This document shows, piece by piece, positions 25,872 to 34,898 of a DNA stretch of 46,973 nucleotides; positions within the stretch are counted from its first letter, which is position 1; the number at the start of each line of letters is the position of its first letter. The translations under genes and the position numbers were made by a program. Under the pieces are notes generated by a model. The model made no database searches. It saw only the letters and a list, made by a program, of their open reading frames with translations, and had not been told where the DNA came from. Source of the stretch: Pantoea anthophila (GTDB taxonomy: Bacteria > Pseudomonadota > Gammaproteobacteria > Enterobacterales > Enterobacteriaceae). The stretch is taken from contig NZ_VHIZ01000006.1 in NCBI RefSeq assembly GCF_006494375.1, positions 1 through 46,973 on the forward strand. Direction: 5' to 3'.

Positions 25872-26900
25872 ATGCGTGCTTTTGAAATGAAAAGAACCCT
25901 GCTGCTGACTCTGCTGCTGGTGATTTTGCTGGTCATGGCCTTTGTCGTCTGGTCACTGATGAACGGCAACGATCACCGCACCAACGATGCTTACATCAAT
26001 GCCGATTACACGCTGGTGGCGCCGAAAGTCTCGGGCTATGTCAGCAGCGTGCAGGCTCAGGATAATCAGCAGGTTAAAGCAGGCCAGCTGCTGGCCACGC
26101 TGGACGATCGTGACTATCGCGTGGCGCTGGAGAGCGCCACCGCTGACCTGCAGGTGAGCCAGGCGAAGCTGCTCAGCAGTCAGGCGCAGCTTGAACAGCA
26201 GCAGTCCGTTATCGATCAGCAAAAAGCCAGCGTAGCGGCCAGTCAGGCGTCAGCACAGTATGCCGGTCAGAGCGCGGAACGCTACAACCGCCTCTATAAG
26301 AGCGGCACCGTCGCAGCCGACGATCAGCAAAAAGCGAGCTCAACTCAGCGCTCAGCCCTGGCGGCGGTTCACCAGAGTCAGGCCGCGCTGGCGTCAGCCG
26401 TTAAACAGGTGGGGGTTCTCCAGGCAGCGGTGCGGTCGGCGGAAGCGGATGTGGCTGCCGCGAAGGCCAGCGTCGATCAGGCCCGGCTGAATCTCTCCTA
26501 CACGCGTATTGTCGCCCCGGTGGACGGCATGGTCGGTCAGCGTGCGGTGCGGACAGGCGCCTATGTCTCCGCCGGAACCCGTCTGCTGGCGGTGGTCCCG
26601 CTGCAGCAAACCTACGTGACCGCGAACTATCTTGAGACGCAGCTCAGCGATGTGCGTCCCGGTCAGCGGGTGCAGATCCGGGTAGATGCCCTGCCTGGCA
26701 GGACGTTCACCGGCCACGTGGACAGCATTGCACCGGCAACCGGCGCAACTTTTTCCGCTATCTCTCCCGATAACGCTACCGGCAACTACACTAAAGTGGT
26801 TCAGCGTTTGCCGGTCAAAATTGTGCTGGATAGTGACCAACCCAATCTGGCCCAGTTGCGTGTCGGCATGTCTGCGATCCCGGACATCGACGTACCGTAA
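25872..26900 (+). CDS. HlyD/EmrA-type periplasmic adaptor
   Basis: This 342-residue membrane-fusion protein has an N-terminal membrane anchor (about 8-28). A split lipoyl domain follows: the first half is APKVSGYVSSV...Q.VKAGQLLATLDDRDY, the second half LSYTRIVAPVDGMVG. Between the halves lies an Ala/Gln/Ser-rich coiled-coil hairpin (about 80-205). A beta-barrel region with ANYLETQLSDV.PGQ follows. The gene starts 2 bases after the MFS gene and is clearly co-transcribed. It would bridge the pump to an outer-membrane channel. An inner ATG (MKRTLL, codon 6) is an alternative start. Confidence 0.9.
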   Translation: MRAFEMKRTLLLTLLLVILLVMAFVVWSLMNGNDHRTNDAYINADYTLVAPKVSGYVSSVQAQDNQQVKAGQLLATLDDRDYRVALESATADLQVSQAKLLSSQAQLEQQQSVIDQQKASVAASQASAQYAGQSAERYNRLYKSGTVAADDQQKASSTQRSALAAVHQSQAALASAVKQVGVLQAAVRSAEADVAAAKASVDQARLNLSYTRIVAPVDGMVGQRAVRTGAYVSAGTRLLAVVPLQQTYVTANYLETQLSDVRPGQRVQIRVDALPGRTFTGHVDSIAPATGATFSAISPDNATGNYTKVVQRLPVKIVLDSDQPNLAQLRVGMSAIPDIDVP

Positions 26901-27101
26901 TATTGTGAGCAATATCTCAGAACGGACCTATTTCATTTGGGCGGGATTACGCGTAAATTAGCGCTCGATCCTGTTCTGAGTTATTCAGATCGACCCGGAC
27001 AAGAGAAGACCCTGCCGCTTATGGCGCTCTCTTTTCCACATCTGTTCGCGTTGCACTGGTTTGGGATCGCCATCATCGTAACCGCTCAGAGGAGTTGCTT
27101 T

Positions 27102-27176
27102 GTGAAATATGCCTTGATGGGAATTTCTTTTTTCGCATTACTTTGGTTCGGAACTTTCGTTCTGCTGCTGAAGTAA
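27102..27176 (+). CDS. ypdK: YpdK, 24-residue membrane protein
   Basis: A GTG start preceded by AGAGGAG gives MKYALMGISFFALLWFGTFV plus four more residues. E. coli YpdK, a 23-residue inner-membrane protein known from small-protein work, has the same pattern MKY..MGISF....W.GTF. In E. coli it also sits next to alaC, as here. The whole protein is one membrane helix. It is convergent with alaC, with a hairpin between. The function of YpdK is not known. The conserved residues and synteny make the call strong despite the size. Confidence 0.88.
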   Translation: MKYALMGISFFALLWFGTFVLLLK

Positions 27177-27197
27177 CGGCGTGACAGTGCCGCCAGA

Positions 27198-27217
27198 GGG
27201 CGACGATAACGTCGCCC
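27198..27217. terminator. Hairpin between convergent ypdK and alaC
   Basis: GGGCGACG, ATAA loop, CGTCGCCC, in the 51-base gap between two convergent stops. T runs are short, so it is a moderate bidirectional terminator. Confidence 0.65.
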
Positions 27218-27227
27218 TTGCTGGCTG

Positions 27228-28463
27228 TCAGCGTTCTTCTTCCTGCAGTTTCAAGCTGCCCGGCAACACGCCGTCGGCACGAAACATCGCTTTTATCCCC
27301 CGCACCGCCTGACGTATGCGATCGCTGTTTTCAATCAGCGCAAAACGCACGTGCGTATCACCGTAGTCGCCAAATCCGATACCAGGTGAGACACAGACTT
27401 TTGCCTCCTGCAGCAGATGTTTGGCAAATTCCAGCGATCCCAGATGCGCATAGTGGTCCGGAATTTTTGCCCAGACGTACATGGACGCTTTCGGATTCTC
27501 CACCATCCAGCCCGCTTCATGCAGGCCTTTTACCAGCACATCGCGACGGCGTTTGTACTGCTCGGCGATGTCGCGCACGCACTGCTGATCGCCCTCGAGC
27601 GCAGCAATCGCCGCCACCTGGAGCGGTGTGAACGTGCCGTAGTCGTGGTAGCTTTTGATACGCGCCAGTGCGGCAACCAGCTCTTTGTTGCCCACCATGA
27701 AACCAATGCGCCAGCCCGCCATGTTGTAGCTTTTCGACAGGGTAAAGAATTCCACGGCGACATCACGCGCCCCCGGCACCTGCATGATTGACGGCGCTTT
27801 CCAGCCGTCGTAGACGATGTCGGCGTAGGCCAGATCGTGGATCACCAGCACGTTGTACTGTTTCGCCAGCGCAATGACCCGTTCGAAAAAGTCGAGTTCC
27901 ACACACTGGGCGGTGGGATTGGACGGGAAGCCGAGGATCATCATTTTTGGCTTGGGATAACTTTCGCGGATGGCGCGTTCCAGCTCGTTGAAGAAGTCAA
28001 CGCCCGCCACCAGCGGCACTGACCGCACCTGCGCACCCGCAATTACCGCGCCGTAGATATGAATCGGATAGCTGGGGTTCGGCACCAGCACGGTGTCGCC
28101 GTGGTCCAGCGTTGCCAGCATCAGATGCGCCAGCCCCTCTTTAGAACCGATAGTGACAATCGCCTCCGATTCCGGATCGATTTCGACCTGGTAGCGATCG
28201 GCGTACCAGCGGGAAATGGCCCGGCGGAGACGCGGAATGCCGCGGGAAGTCGAGTAACCGTGGGTGTCATCACGCTGTGCCACCTGGCAGAGCTTTTCGA
28301 CGATGTGCGGTGGGGTCGGACCATCGGGATTGCCCATTGAAAAGTCGATGATATCTTCGCCGCGCCGGCGCGCAGCCATCTTCAGTTCAGCGGTGATATT
28401 AAAAACGTAAGGGGGTAAACGTTCAATACGCGAGAAACGACGGGGTGTGCTGTTATCAGCCAT
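27228..28463 (-). CDS. alaC: Glutamate-pyruvate aminotransferase AlaC
   Basis: This 411-residue class-I PLP aminotransferase makes alanine from pyruvate and glutamate in the cytoplasm. The PLP Lys is K244 in [15 protein letters not shown]. Substrate and cofactor segments [11 protein letters not shown] (41-51), [10 protein letters not shown] (129-138) and [10 protein letters not shown] (178-187) match AlaC (formerly YfdZ). Its place beside ypdK and the pyruvate sensor genes ypdA/ypdB is the E. coli order, and pyruvate is the common theme. Two hairpins lie in its leader (28508-28541). Confidence 0.95.
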   Translation of the reverse strand: MADNSTPRRFSRIERLPPYVFNITAELKMAARRRGEDIIDFSMGNPDGPTPPHIVEKLCQVAQRDDTHGYSTSRGIPRLRRAISRWYADRYQVEIDPESEAIVTIGSKEGLAHLMLATLDHGDTVLVPNPSYPIHIYGAVIAGAQVRSVPLVAGVDFFNELERAIRESYPKPKMMILGFPSNPTAQCVELDFFERVIALAKQYNVLVIHDLAYADIVYDGWKAPSIMQVPGARDVAVEFFTLSKSYNMAGWRIGFMVGNKELVAALARIKSYHDYGTFTPLQVAAIAALEGDQQCVRDIAEQYKRRRDVLVKGLHEAGWMVENPKASMYVWAKIPDHYAHLGSLEFAKHLLQEAKVCVSPGIGFGDYGDTHVRFALIENSDRIRQAVRGIKAMFRADGVLPGSLKLQEEER

Positions 28464-28507
28464 AGTGTCCTCTGGATTACGTAAGCGCCCGGACCGTCCG
28501 AGCGACG

Positions 28508-28541
28508 CGGGTCACTGCGGTGACCCGTTATGAACATAACG
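28508..28541 (-). promoter_or_regulatory. Tandem palindromes in the alaC leader
   Basis: CGGGTCAC-TGCG-GTGACCCG (28508-28527) is followed at once by CGTTAT-GAAC-ATAACG (28526-28541). They lie 45-78 bases before the alaC start. They could be operators or a structured mRNA leader. There is no T run. Confidence 0.4.
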
Positions 28542-28580
28542 TGGTGAGGATCATTTTGTCGAGCATGGCAGAAAATATTT

Positions 28581-29105
28581 TTATTGCTGCGGATTCAGTC
28601 GTCCCAGCAGCCAGTCGTTCACCCAACAGCCGTTCAGCAGATAATTATCCCGCAGCGTCCCCTCCAGCTGAAAACCGTTCTTCTCCAGAATACGGCGCGA
28701 GGCCCAGTTACCTTCCACCACCAGCGCCTTAAGTTTATGGAAATCAGCCTCCAGTAAAAACTGGCACAGGGCCGCCAGCGCCTCGCTGCCATATCCCTGA
28801 CCGCAGTAGCGATGCAGCAGCATGTAGCCCACTTCTGCCTCCCGATGCGGCTCCCACTCCGGGCTGCAGCCAAACAGGCCAATCGGCTCCCCGTTATCCC
28901 GCCGCCGCGCAACCAGACAGAGCATATGAAAGCTCCCGGGCTGCCAGGGGGCCAGACGCGACGTGAAACGCTGGCGGATATCCGCCTCATCAGGGATTTC
29001 ACTCACCCAGGCCATGGTGTCGCGATCTTCATGGACGGCGCGAAACAGCTGCCAGTCTTCTGGCTGTAGTCGGGTGAGGGTTAAACGGGTGGTGACAAGT
29101 TGCAT
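28581..29105 (-). CDS. GNAT acetyltransferase, RimL/RimJ type
   Basis: This 174-residue N-acetyltransferase starts MQLVTTRLTLTRLQPEDWQL, the usual beginning of the RimJ/RimL-like branch. The acetyl-CoA loop is CGQGYGSEAL near residues 111-120, followed by helix LCQFLLE and the late motif NWASRRILEKNGFQLEG. A longer frame to 29165 lacks these family features; ATG 29105 has GGGAGCAG upstream. It lies between alaC and ypdA, where E. coli has no such gene. The target, whether protein N-terminus, antibiotic or metabolite, is unknown. Confidence 0.85.
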   Translation of the reverse strand: MQLVTTRLTLTRLQPEDWQLFRAVHEDRDTMAWVSEIPDEADIRQRFTSRLAPWQPGSFHMLCLVARRRDNGEPIGLFGCSPEWEPHREAEVGYMLLHRYCGQGYGSEALAALCQFLLEADFHKLKALVVEGNWASRRILEKNGFQLEGTLRDNYLLNGCWVNDWLLGRLNPQQ

Positions 29106-29365
29106 CTGCTGCTCCCGGGTGATGCGGTTTACCGGCGATCGCTGGCACGCGTTAGCGCGCAACATAGCAAAACGGCCTTCCAGCGACCAGCGTTAACCGG
29201 CGGGAAATCTGTTCCCCTTTATTGCGCTCAGGCTTTCCTCTTTTAGCTGCATTCCCTTAAAAATTGACCTGCAGCAGGAATGCCCGGCACGATTCACCAG
29301 GAGGCTGGCGGTTCGCGATCACATTTTTTATCATAGGGTCACTTTCCCTTGCCGACGAGCCGCCT

Positions 29366-31054
29366 GTGCCCTCCCACTTCACGATGTTGCTGGCCGTTTT
29401 TGACCGCGCCGCCCTGATGCTGATCTGCCTGTTTTTCCTGACGCGCACCCGTCCATTTCGTCAGCTGCTGCAGAAAGATGAACACACCCGCGCAGAGAAG
29501 ATAGCGGTCACCGCAATCTTCTCCCTGTTTGCCCTGTTCAGCACCTGGTCGGGGGTCAATGTGGATGGGTCGCTGCTGAACGTGCGGGTGATCGCCGTGA
29601 TGGCGGGTGGCATTTTGTTTGGTCCCTGGGTCGGTATCGCCACCGGCATCATCGCCGGCCTGCACCGTTTTCTGATCGATATCCACGGCGTGACCTCAGT
29701 TCCCTGTCTGATTACCAGCATCATTGCCGGTATTGTGGCGGGTGGCATTAACCGGCGGGTCCTGAAAGAGCATCGCTGGCGTGCCGGTATCGTCGGCGGG
29801 ATGCTGTGTGAAGCCCTGACGATGGTGCTGATTGTCTTGTGGGCGCGCCCCACATCGCTCGGCCTGGCGATAGTGTCCGAAATCGCCCTGCCGATGATCC
29901 TCGGCGCCTCCAGCATCGGCCTGATTGTGTTGCTGGTGCAGAGCGTTGAAGGGGAAAAAGAGGCGATTGCCGCGCGTCAGGCCAAGCTGGCGCTGGAGAT
30001 CGCCAATAAAACGCTGCCGCTGTTTCGTCAGGTTAACAGCGACTCACTGCGCAACATCTGTGACATTATCCGGCGGGAAATCAAAGCCGATGCGGTGGCG
30101 ATGACCGATAAAAAGCAGATTCTGGCCTATGTTGGCTATGGCGAACATAACTATCAGCACGGGGATGACGGTATCAGTCCTACCACCGCGCAGTCGATCG
30201 CCAGCGGTAAAATTATCATCAAAAACAATGATGAAGCCCATCGCACCAAAGACATTCACTCCATGATTGTGATTCCGCTGTGGGAAAAGGGCAAGGTCAC
30301 CGGCACGCTGAAAATCTACTACCGTCGTGCGCATCGTATTACCGGCTCGCTGAAAGAGATGGCGATTGGTCTGTCACAGATTATCTCTACGCAGCTGGAG
30401 GTGTCGCGCGCCGAGCAGCTGCGCGAAATGGCCAATAAAGCGGAACTGCGCGCGCTGCAAAGCAAAATAAATCCCCATTTTCTGTTTAATGCCCTGAACG
30501 CGATCTCCTCCTCCATCCGGCTCAATCCCGATACCGCCCGCCAGCTGGTGATTAACCTGTCGCGCTATCTGCGCTACAACCTGGAGCTGAACGACGATGA
30601 GCTGATCGACATCCGCAAAGAGCTGTGGCAGGTCAAAGATTACATCGCCATAGAGCAGGCGCGGTTTGGCGACAAGCTGACGATGATTTATGACGTCGAT
30701 GAAGATCTGCACTTTCTGCTGCCCAGCCTGCTGATTCAGCCGCTGGTGGAGAATGCCATTGTGCATGGTATCCAGCCCTGTAAAGGCAAAGGCGTGGTGA
30801 CGCTGAGCGTGCGGGATCAGGGCGACCAGGTGCGGATTTCAGTGCGGGATACCGGCAAGGGGATCAGCCAGGAGGTGATGGCCCGGGTGGCGCGCAACGA
30901 CATGCCCGGCAATAAAATCGGCCTGCTCAACGTGCATCACCGGGTGAAACTGCTGTCGGGTCAGGGATTGTGCATTGTGAGGCATGAGCCGGGCACGGAA
31001 ATCTCTTTTACGCTCAGTAAACATGGCCAGCGGCTGGCGGAGAATCTGTTATGA
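29366..31054 (+). CDS. ypdA: Pyruvate-sensing histidine kinase YpdA (PyrS)
   Basis: This 562-residue LytS-type sensor kinase has a membrane domain of about five helices ([19 protein letters not shown] onward), a GAF-like middle (about 225-355), and a C-terminal kinase. The phospho-accepting His is in [20 protein letters not shown]. It tracks E. coli YpdA throughout, which senses external pyruvate at high concentration. The GTG at 29366 gives the same N-terminal length before MLLAVFDRA as E. coli. The ATG at 29384 is possible; neither has a strong ribosome site. A frame from 29264 adds residues not seen in the family. It overlaps ypdB by 4 bases. Confidence 0.93.
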   Translation: MPSHFTMLLAVFDRAALMLICLFFLTRTRPFRQLLQKDEHTRAEKIAVTAIFSLFALFSTWSGVNVDGSLLNVRVIAVMAGGILFGPWVGIATGIIAGLHRFLIDIHGVTSVPCLITSIIAGIVAGGINRRVLKEHRWRAGIVGGMLCEALTMVLIVLWARPTSLGLAIVSEIALPMILGASSIGLIVLLVQSVEGEKEAIAARQAKLALEIANKTLPLFRQVNSDSLRNICDIIRREIKADAVAMTDKKQILAYVGYGEHNYQHGDDGISPTTAQSIASGKIIIKNNDEAHRTKDIHSMIVIPLWEKGKVTGTLKIYYRRAHRITGSLKEMAIGLSQIISTQLEVSRAEQLREMANKAELRALQSKINPHFLFNALNAISSSIRLNPDTARQLVINLSRYLRYNLELNDDELIDIRKELWQVKDYIAIEQARFGDKLTMIYDVDEDLHFLLPSLLIQPLVENAIVHGIQPCKGKGVVTLSVRDQGDQVRISVRDTGKGISQEVMARVARNDMPGNKIGLLNVHHRVKLLSGQGLCIVRHEPGTEISFTLSKHGQRLAENLL

Positions 31055-31779
31055 AAGCCATTATTGTGGAAGATGAATTCCTGGCGCAGCAGGAGCTGAG
31101 CTGGATGATCCAGCATCACAGCAAAATCGAAATCGAAGCCTGCTTTGATGACGGCCTCGACGTGCTGAAGTATCTGCAACAGCATCGGGTGGATGTGATC
31201 TTTCTCGACATCAACATTCCTTCACTGGATGGCATGCTGCTGGCGCAGAACATCCATCAGTTTGCCCACAAGCCGCTGATTGTCTTCATTACCGCCTGGA
31301 AAGAGCATGCGGTGGAGGCGTTTGAGCTGGAGGCGTTTGACTACATTCTCAAGCCCTATCAGGAATCACGGATTGTCACCATGCTGAACAAGCTTGAAGC
31401 CACGGCACAGGCGCAGCAGGCGGTCAGCCACCTCAGTGCCACACCCGCCCCGCAGACGGTCAATCTGGTCAAAGATGAGCGCATCATCGTCACGGACGTG
31501 AATGATATTTACTACGTTGAGGCACATGAGAAGCTGACGTTCGTCTACACCCGGCGTGAATCCTATGTGATGTCGATGAACATTACCGAGTTCTGTTCCC
31601 GCCTGCCGGAACAGCAGTTTTTCCGCTGCCATCGCTCTTACTGCGTCAGCCTGAATAAAATTCGCGAAATCGAACCCTGGTTTAACAATACCTATCTGCT
31701 GAAACTGCGCGATCTGGAGTTTCAGGTGCCGGTCAGTCGCAGCAAGGTCAAGCTGTTTCGACAGTTAATGCGGCTCTGA
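31051..31779 (+). CDS. ypdB: LytTR response regulator YpdB (PyrR)
   Basis: This 242-residue regulator has a receiver domain ([10 protein letters not shown], phospho-accepting Asp in [13 protein letters not shown]) and a C-terminal LytTR DNA-binding domain (from about 135; [15 protein letters not shown] is typical). It is phosphorylated by YpdA and in E. coli switches on yhjX. The ATGA overlap with ypdA shows coupled translation. The two-repeat operator of this regulator is found at 18734-18764, supporting the YpdB identity rather than the sister regulator BtsR. Confidence 0.95.
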   Translation: MKAIIVEDEFLAQQELSWMIQHHSKIEIEACFDDGLDVLKYLQQHRVDVIFLDINIPSLDGMLLAQNIHQFAHKPLIVFITAWKEHAVEAFELEAFDYILKPYQESRIVTMLNKLEATAQAQQAVSHLSATPAPQTVNLVKDERIIVTDVNDIYYVEAHEKLTFVYTRRESYVMSMNITEFCSRLPEQQFFRCHRSYCVSLNKIREIEPWFNNTYLLKLRDLEFQVPVSRSKVKLFRQLMRL

Positions 31780-31856
31780 CGCCGGGGAAGCGTGTCCGGG
31801 AAGGGAGTCGTCAGGCGGATAAGGCGTGCCCGGGCCCGCTCTGATCAAGCCGGGAA

Positions 31857-31893
31857 TCCGCTCGTGCCCAGTCAGATGCCGTACACGAGCGGA
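31857..31893. terminator. Long inverted repeat between convergent ypdB and glk
   Basis: TCCGCTCGTG and CACGAGCGGA form a 10-bp stem around 17 bases, just before the glk stop. There is no T run on either strand. It probably forms part of a bidirectional termination or 3'-end stabilising structure. Confidence 0.45.
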
Positions 31894-31900
31894 AGCCGGA

Positions 31901-32866
31901 TCAGATTTCGCGACCCAGGGTCTGACGCAGATGCGCGCCCGCGCCCAGCAGGCCAGGCTGATCGTGCGTAATCATATAGACCGGGATGCTGGCCACATAG
32001 TCGCGGAAACGCCCTTTGTCTTCGAAGGCAGCCCGGAACCCGGACGCCTTAAAGAACTCCAGGAAGCGAGGCACGATGCCCCCTGCGATGTAGACGCCCC
32101 CGAAGGTGCCGAGATTCAGCGCCAGATTGCCGCCAAAACGGCCCATAATGACGCAGAACATCGACAGCGCACGACGGCAGTCGGTGCAGCTGTCATCCAG
32201 CGCACGCTGGCTGACATCTTTCGGCTTCAGGTTCTCCGGCACGCGCTTGTCCACTTTAACAATCGCGCGATAGAGGTTAACCAGACCGGCACCCGACAGC
32301 ACGCGCTCGGCGGAAACATGGCCGAGCTCTTCGCGCAGCACTTCCAGAATCTGATCTTCTTCTTCGCTGTTGGCCGCCAGATCGACATGGCCGCCCTCGC
32401 CCGGCAGGCTTACCCAGCGCTTGTCCACATGCACCAGATGGCTGACGCCTAACCCGGTACCGGCACCATAAATCGCGATAGGTTTATCTTTTACCGGTTC
32501 AGTTCCGCCGAACTGAATCACGTTGTCAGCGGTCAGCATCGGGATCGCCATTGAGACGGCCGTGAAGTCGTTAATGATTTCCAGGTGTTCAAAACCGATG
32601 TTCTCTTTGAGCTTGCGCGTCGAAAACGCCCAGTCATGGTTGGTCATTTCAACCCAGTCATCGGTAATCGGGCAGGCAATGGCAATACAGCCATCTTTAA
32701 CATCCTGCTGTTGTTCATCAAGATAGTGGCGGATGACAGCTTCGAGGCTGTCGTAGTCTGATGTTGAGAATGTTTTGGCCTGGGAGATGCTGCCGCTTTC
32801 CACCTCACACAGGGCGAGGCGCGCGTTAGTCCCGCCGACATCGCCGACCAAGGCATAGGTTGTCAT
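31901..32866 (-). CDS. glk: Glucokinase
   Basis: This 321-residue ATP-dependent glucokinase phosphorylates cytoplasmic glucose to glucose-6-phosphate. The ATP site is [13 protein letters not shown] (7-19), the catalytic base is Asp100 in INDFTA, and the metal/sugar segment is GAGTGLG followed by PGEGGH. Length and sequence match the enterobacterial Glk group, which lacks the ROK signature. AGCGGAG precedes the ATG, and a good promoter lies 40-70 bases upstream. Its place next to ypdAB is the E. coli order. Confidence 0.97.
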   Translation of the reverse strand: MTTYALVGDVGGTNARLALCEVESGSISQAKTFSTSDYDSLEAVIRHYLDEQQQDVKDGCIAIACPITDDWVEMTNHDWAFSTRKLKENIGFEHLEIINDFTAVSMAIPMLTADNVIQFGGTEPVKDKPIAIYGAGTGLGVSHLVHVDKRWVSLPGEGGHVDLAANSEEEDQILEVLREELGHVSAERVLSGAGLVNLYRAIVKVDKRVPENLKPKDVSQRALDDSCTDCRRALSMFCVIMGRFGGNLALNLGTFGGVYIAGGIVPRFLEFFKASGFRAAFEDKGRFRDYVASIPVYMITHDQPGLLGAGAHLRQTLGREI

Positions 32867-32906
32867 TCTTCTGTTGCTCCGCTTGGGGTCTTAAGAGTTG
32901 GAGGAC

Positions 32907-32935
32907 ACTATAAAATTCTGCCCATAAAACAACAA
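32907..32935 (-). promoter_or_regulatory. glk promoter
   Basis: On the minus strand TTGTTG and TATAGT are 17 bases apart, ending about 40 bases before the glk start. The -35 box falls in the T-rich tail of the ipdC terminator. Confidence 0.6.
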
Positions 32936-32961
32936 CGCTCACCGGTGCGATTGGTGAGCGT
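32926..32961 (-). terminator. Intrinsic terminator after ipdC
   Basis: ACGCTCACC and GGTGAGCGT pair around a 9-base loop and are followed on the minus strand by TGTTGTTTT. It separates ipdC from glk, which reads in the same direction. Confidence 0.75.
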
Positions 32962-33026
32962 CTTACTCAGGTGTGCTACAGCCTAACCGCGATAGTCAAC
33001 CCTGCACAGCGGCAACTATCTGAATC

Positions 33027-34679
33027 TTAGCCGCCGTTGCGTTGATTCAGGCAGGCCGTGACTTTTCGTAACAGCGGCGGCAGATCGTCTTTGGGCATCA
33101 CCACCTCAACCAGCGACAGCCATTGAGGCCGTGAGAGCCGCGCCATCACCTCGTTTAACTGCACCGTTTCACTGATGCGCCAGCTCTGCGCCTGGCCCTG
33201 CAGGCTGAAAGCGTGCGGTAAGGCGGTCCAGTTCCATTGTGCAATATCATTATAACGTTGAGTTGCGCCGTGAATCGCTCTTTCGACGGTATAACCTTCA
33301 TTATTCAGCAGAAAGATAATCAGCGACTGCTGGTCGCGCAGCATTGAGCCCAGTTCCTGAATGGTCAGCTGCGCCGAGCCGTCACCGATAATCAGGATAA
33401 CCCGTCGATCCGGCGCGGCCGTCTGCGCGCCAAAGGCTGCCGGGAGAGTATAGCCGATTGAACCCCACAATGGCTGCACCACCAGCTGTGCCTGTGAAGG
33501 CAGTCGCAGGGCTGCTGCACCAAAGGCTGCCGTCCCCTGTTCGGCCAGAATCAGGTCGCCGGGTTGCAGGAATGACTGCATGGCCTGCCAGAACGCCTGC
33601 TGACTGATGATCGCCGCTGGCGCTTCGGGCTGCGCGACGGTGGGCGTGTCACCACTCTGCCACTGCTGCCCATATTGCGCGAACAGCGACTGGAGCTCGC
33701 TTAACGCATCGGCCATCGACAGCGGCGCAAACTGTTCCGAGCCTGCGCGGGCGCTGTGCGGCTGCAGGTCAATACATTTCTCCGGGACGAACTGCTGCGT
33801 GAAGCCCGCGGTGATCGTATCGGTAAAACGGACGCCGACGCAGATCGCCACGTCCACCTGCTCAATCTGTTCACGCACCTGTCCGGCGCTCGCCTCACCG
33901 GCATAGGTGCCGACGTAACCCGGCTGCTGTTCATCCAGTACGCCTTTACCCATCAGCAGCGTGGCGCAGGGTATCGCACGCTGTTCACGCAGCGCGGCCA
34001 GTGCTGCCTGCTGCTGCCAGCGCAGCGCAAGGAAATCCGCCAGCAGTGACACGCGCTGCGCCGAAGCCAGCATCCGCTCCGCCGCAGCGCGGAAAGCACG
34101 GCGGACGTCGGGCGAAGAGGTTTGCCGGATAATCAGCGGCCGGGCGGGTGGCGGGACTTCCGTCGCCGCGACGTCAACCGCCAGCGAAAGATAACCCGGA
34201 CGACGAGCCTGCAGCGCATGGGTTATCACCCGGTCAATCTCAGCCGTGGCGTTGTCCGCGGTAAGCCGGGCGGTTGCGGCGCTGATCTCTCCGGCCATGC
34301 GAATAAAATGCTGAAAATCGCCATCGCCCAGCGAATGGTGAACGCAGTCACCCTGCGACTGTGCGCCTGTCGCTGGCGCACCCACGATGTGGATGACCGG
34401 CAGATATTCAGCATAGCTGCCTGCGACGCCGTTGATTGCGCTCAGCTCGCCGACACCAAAGGTGGTCAGTAGTGCCCCTGCGCCGTTGCAGCGCGCATAA
34501 CCATCCGCCGCATAGGCTGCGTTAAGTTCATTGGCGCACCCCACCCAGCTGAGGGTGGGATGGGCAATGACCCGATCAAGAAACTGGAGGTTATAGTCGC
34601 CCGGCACACCAAACAGATGCTCTATACCAATCTCCTGCAGACGGCTTAGCAGGTAATCGCCAACGGTAAATGTAGACAT
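33027..34679 (-). CDS. ipdC: Indole-3-pyruvate decarboxylase (auxin synthesis)
   Basis: This 550-residue thiamine-diphosphate enzyme converts indole-3-pyruvate to indole-3-acetaldehyde, the key step of the indole-pyruvate route to auxin. The cofactor-activating Glu51 lies in CANELNAAYAADGYAR. The ThDP/magnesium motif runs GDGSAQLTIQELGS through LLNNEGYTVER. It resembles IpdC of Enterobacter and Pantoea closely and is unlike yeast-type pyruvate decarboxylase in these regions. AAGGAATG precedes the ATG. The upstream region has a TGTAAA half-site of TyrR type at 34803-34808, but no full box. No auxin pathway partner is adjacent. Confidence 0.93.
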   Translation of the reverse strand: MSTFTVGDYLLSRLQEIGIEHLFGVPGDYNLQFLDRVIAHPTLSWVGCANELNAAYAADGYARCNGAGALLTTFGVGELSAINGVAGSYAEYLPVIHIVGAPATGAQSQGDCVHHSLGDGDFQHFIRMAGEISAATARLTADNATAEIDRVITHALQARRPGYLSLAVDVAATEVPPPARPLIIRQTSSPDVRRAFRAAAERMLASAQRVSLLADFLALRWQQQAALAALREQRAIPCATLLMGKGVLDEQQPGYVGTYAGEASAGQVREQIEQVDVAICVGVRFTDTITAGFTQQFVPEKCIDLQPHSARAGSEQFAPLSMADALSELQSLFAQYGQQWQSGDTPTVAQPEAPAAIISQQAFWQAMQSFLQPGDLILAEQGTAAFGAAALRLPSQAQLVVQPLWGSIGYTLPAAFGAQTAAPDRRVILIIGDGSAQLTIQELGSMLRDQQSLIIFLLNNEGYTVERAIHGATQRYNDIAQWNWTALPHAFSLQGQAQSWRISETVQLNEVMARLSRPQWLSLVEVVMPKDDLPPLLRKVTACLNQRNGG

Positions 34680-34835
34680 CGCGCATTCCTTTCAGGGAAG
34701 AGTCGGCTTAAGTATCTGACAGCCGTTGAAATTAGCGAGAAAAGGGGTGGCTTTCAGCCGCCGCAATGTGCGGAAAGCGGGCGTTACGCTGGCGGAATAT
34801 TCTGTAAAATTGCGAACTGGTGCGCATTGCCACTA

Positions 34836-34853
34836 AGTGTAACCGTATACACT
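34836..34853. promoter_or_regulatory. 18-bp palindrome before the aldo/keto reductase
   Basis: AGTGTA-ACCGTA-TACACT is a perfect 6-bp inverted repeat with a 6-base spacer, 46 bases before the reductase start and 157 bases before ipdC. It could be an operator for either gene. The regulator is not recognised. Confidence 0.4.
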
Positions 34854-34898
34854 GATAGACTTTTGGCACATCTTCCCGTTTTCACTCAGGAGCGCTGA

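Noticed and set aside
28581..29165. GNAT protein starting at 29165
   Set aside because: The extra 20 residues lack family features; ATG 29105 has a better ribosome site.
31801..31893. REP-like element (GGCGGATAAGGCG and nearby inverted repeat)
   Set aside because: Only a loose resemblance to enterobacterial REP sequences, and it occurs once in the window.
34803..34820. TyrR box upstream of ipdC
   Set aside because: Only one half-site (TGTAAA) is present; the second half does not match.
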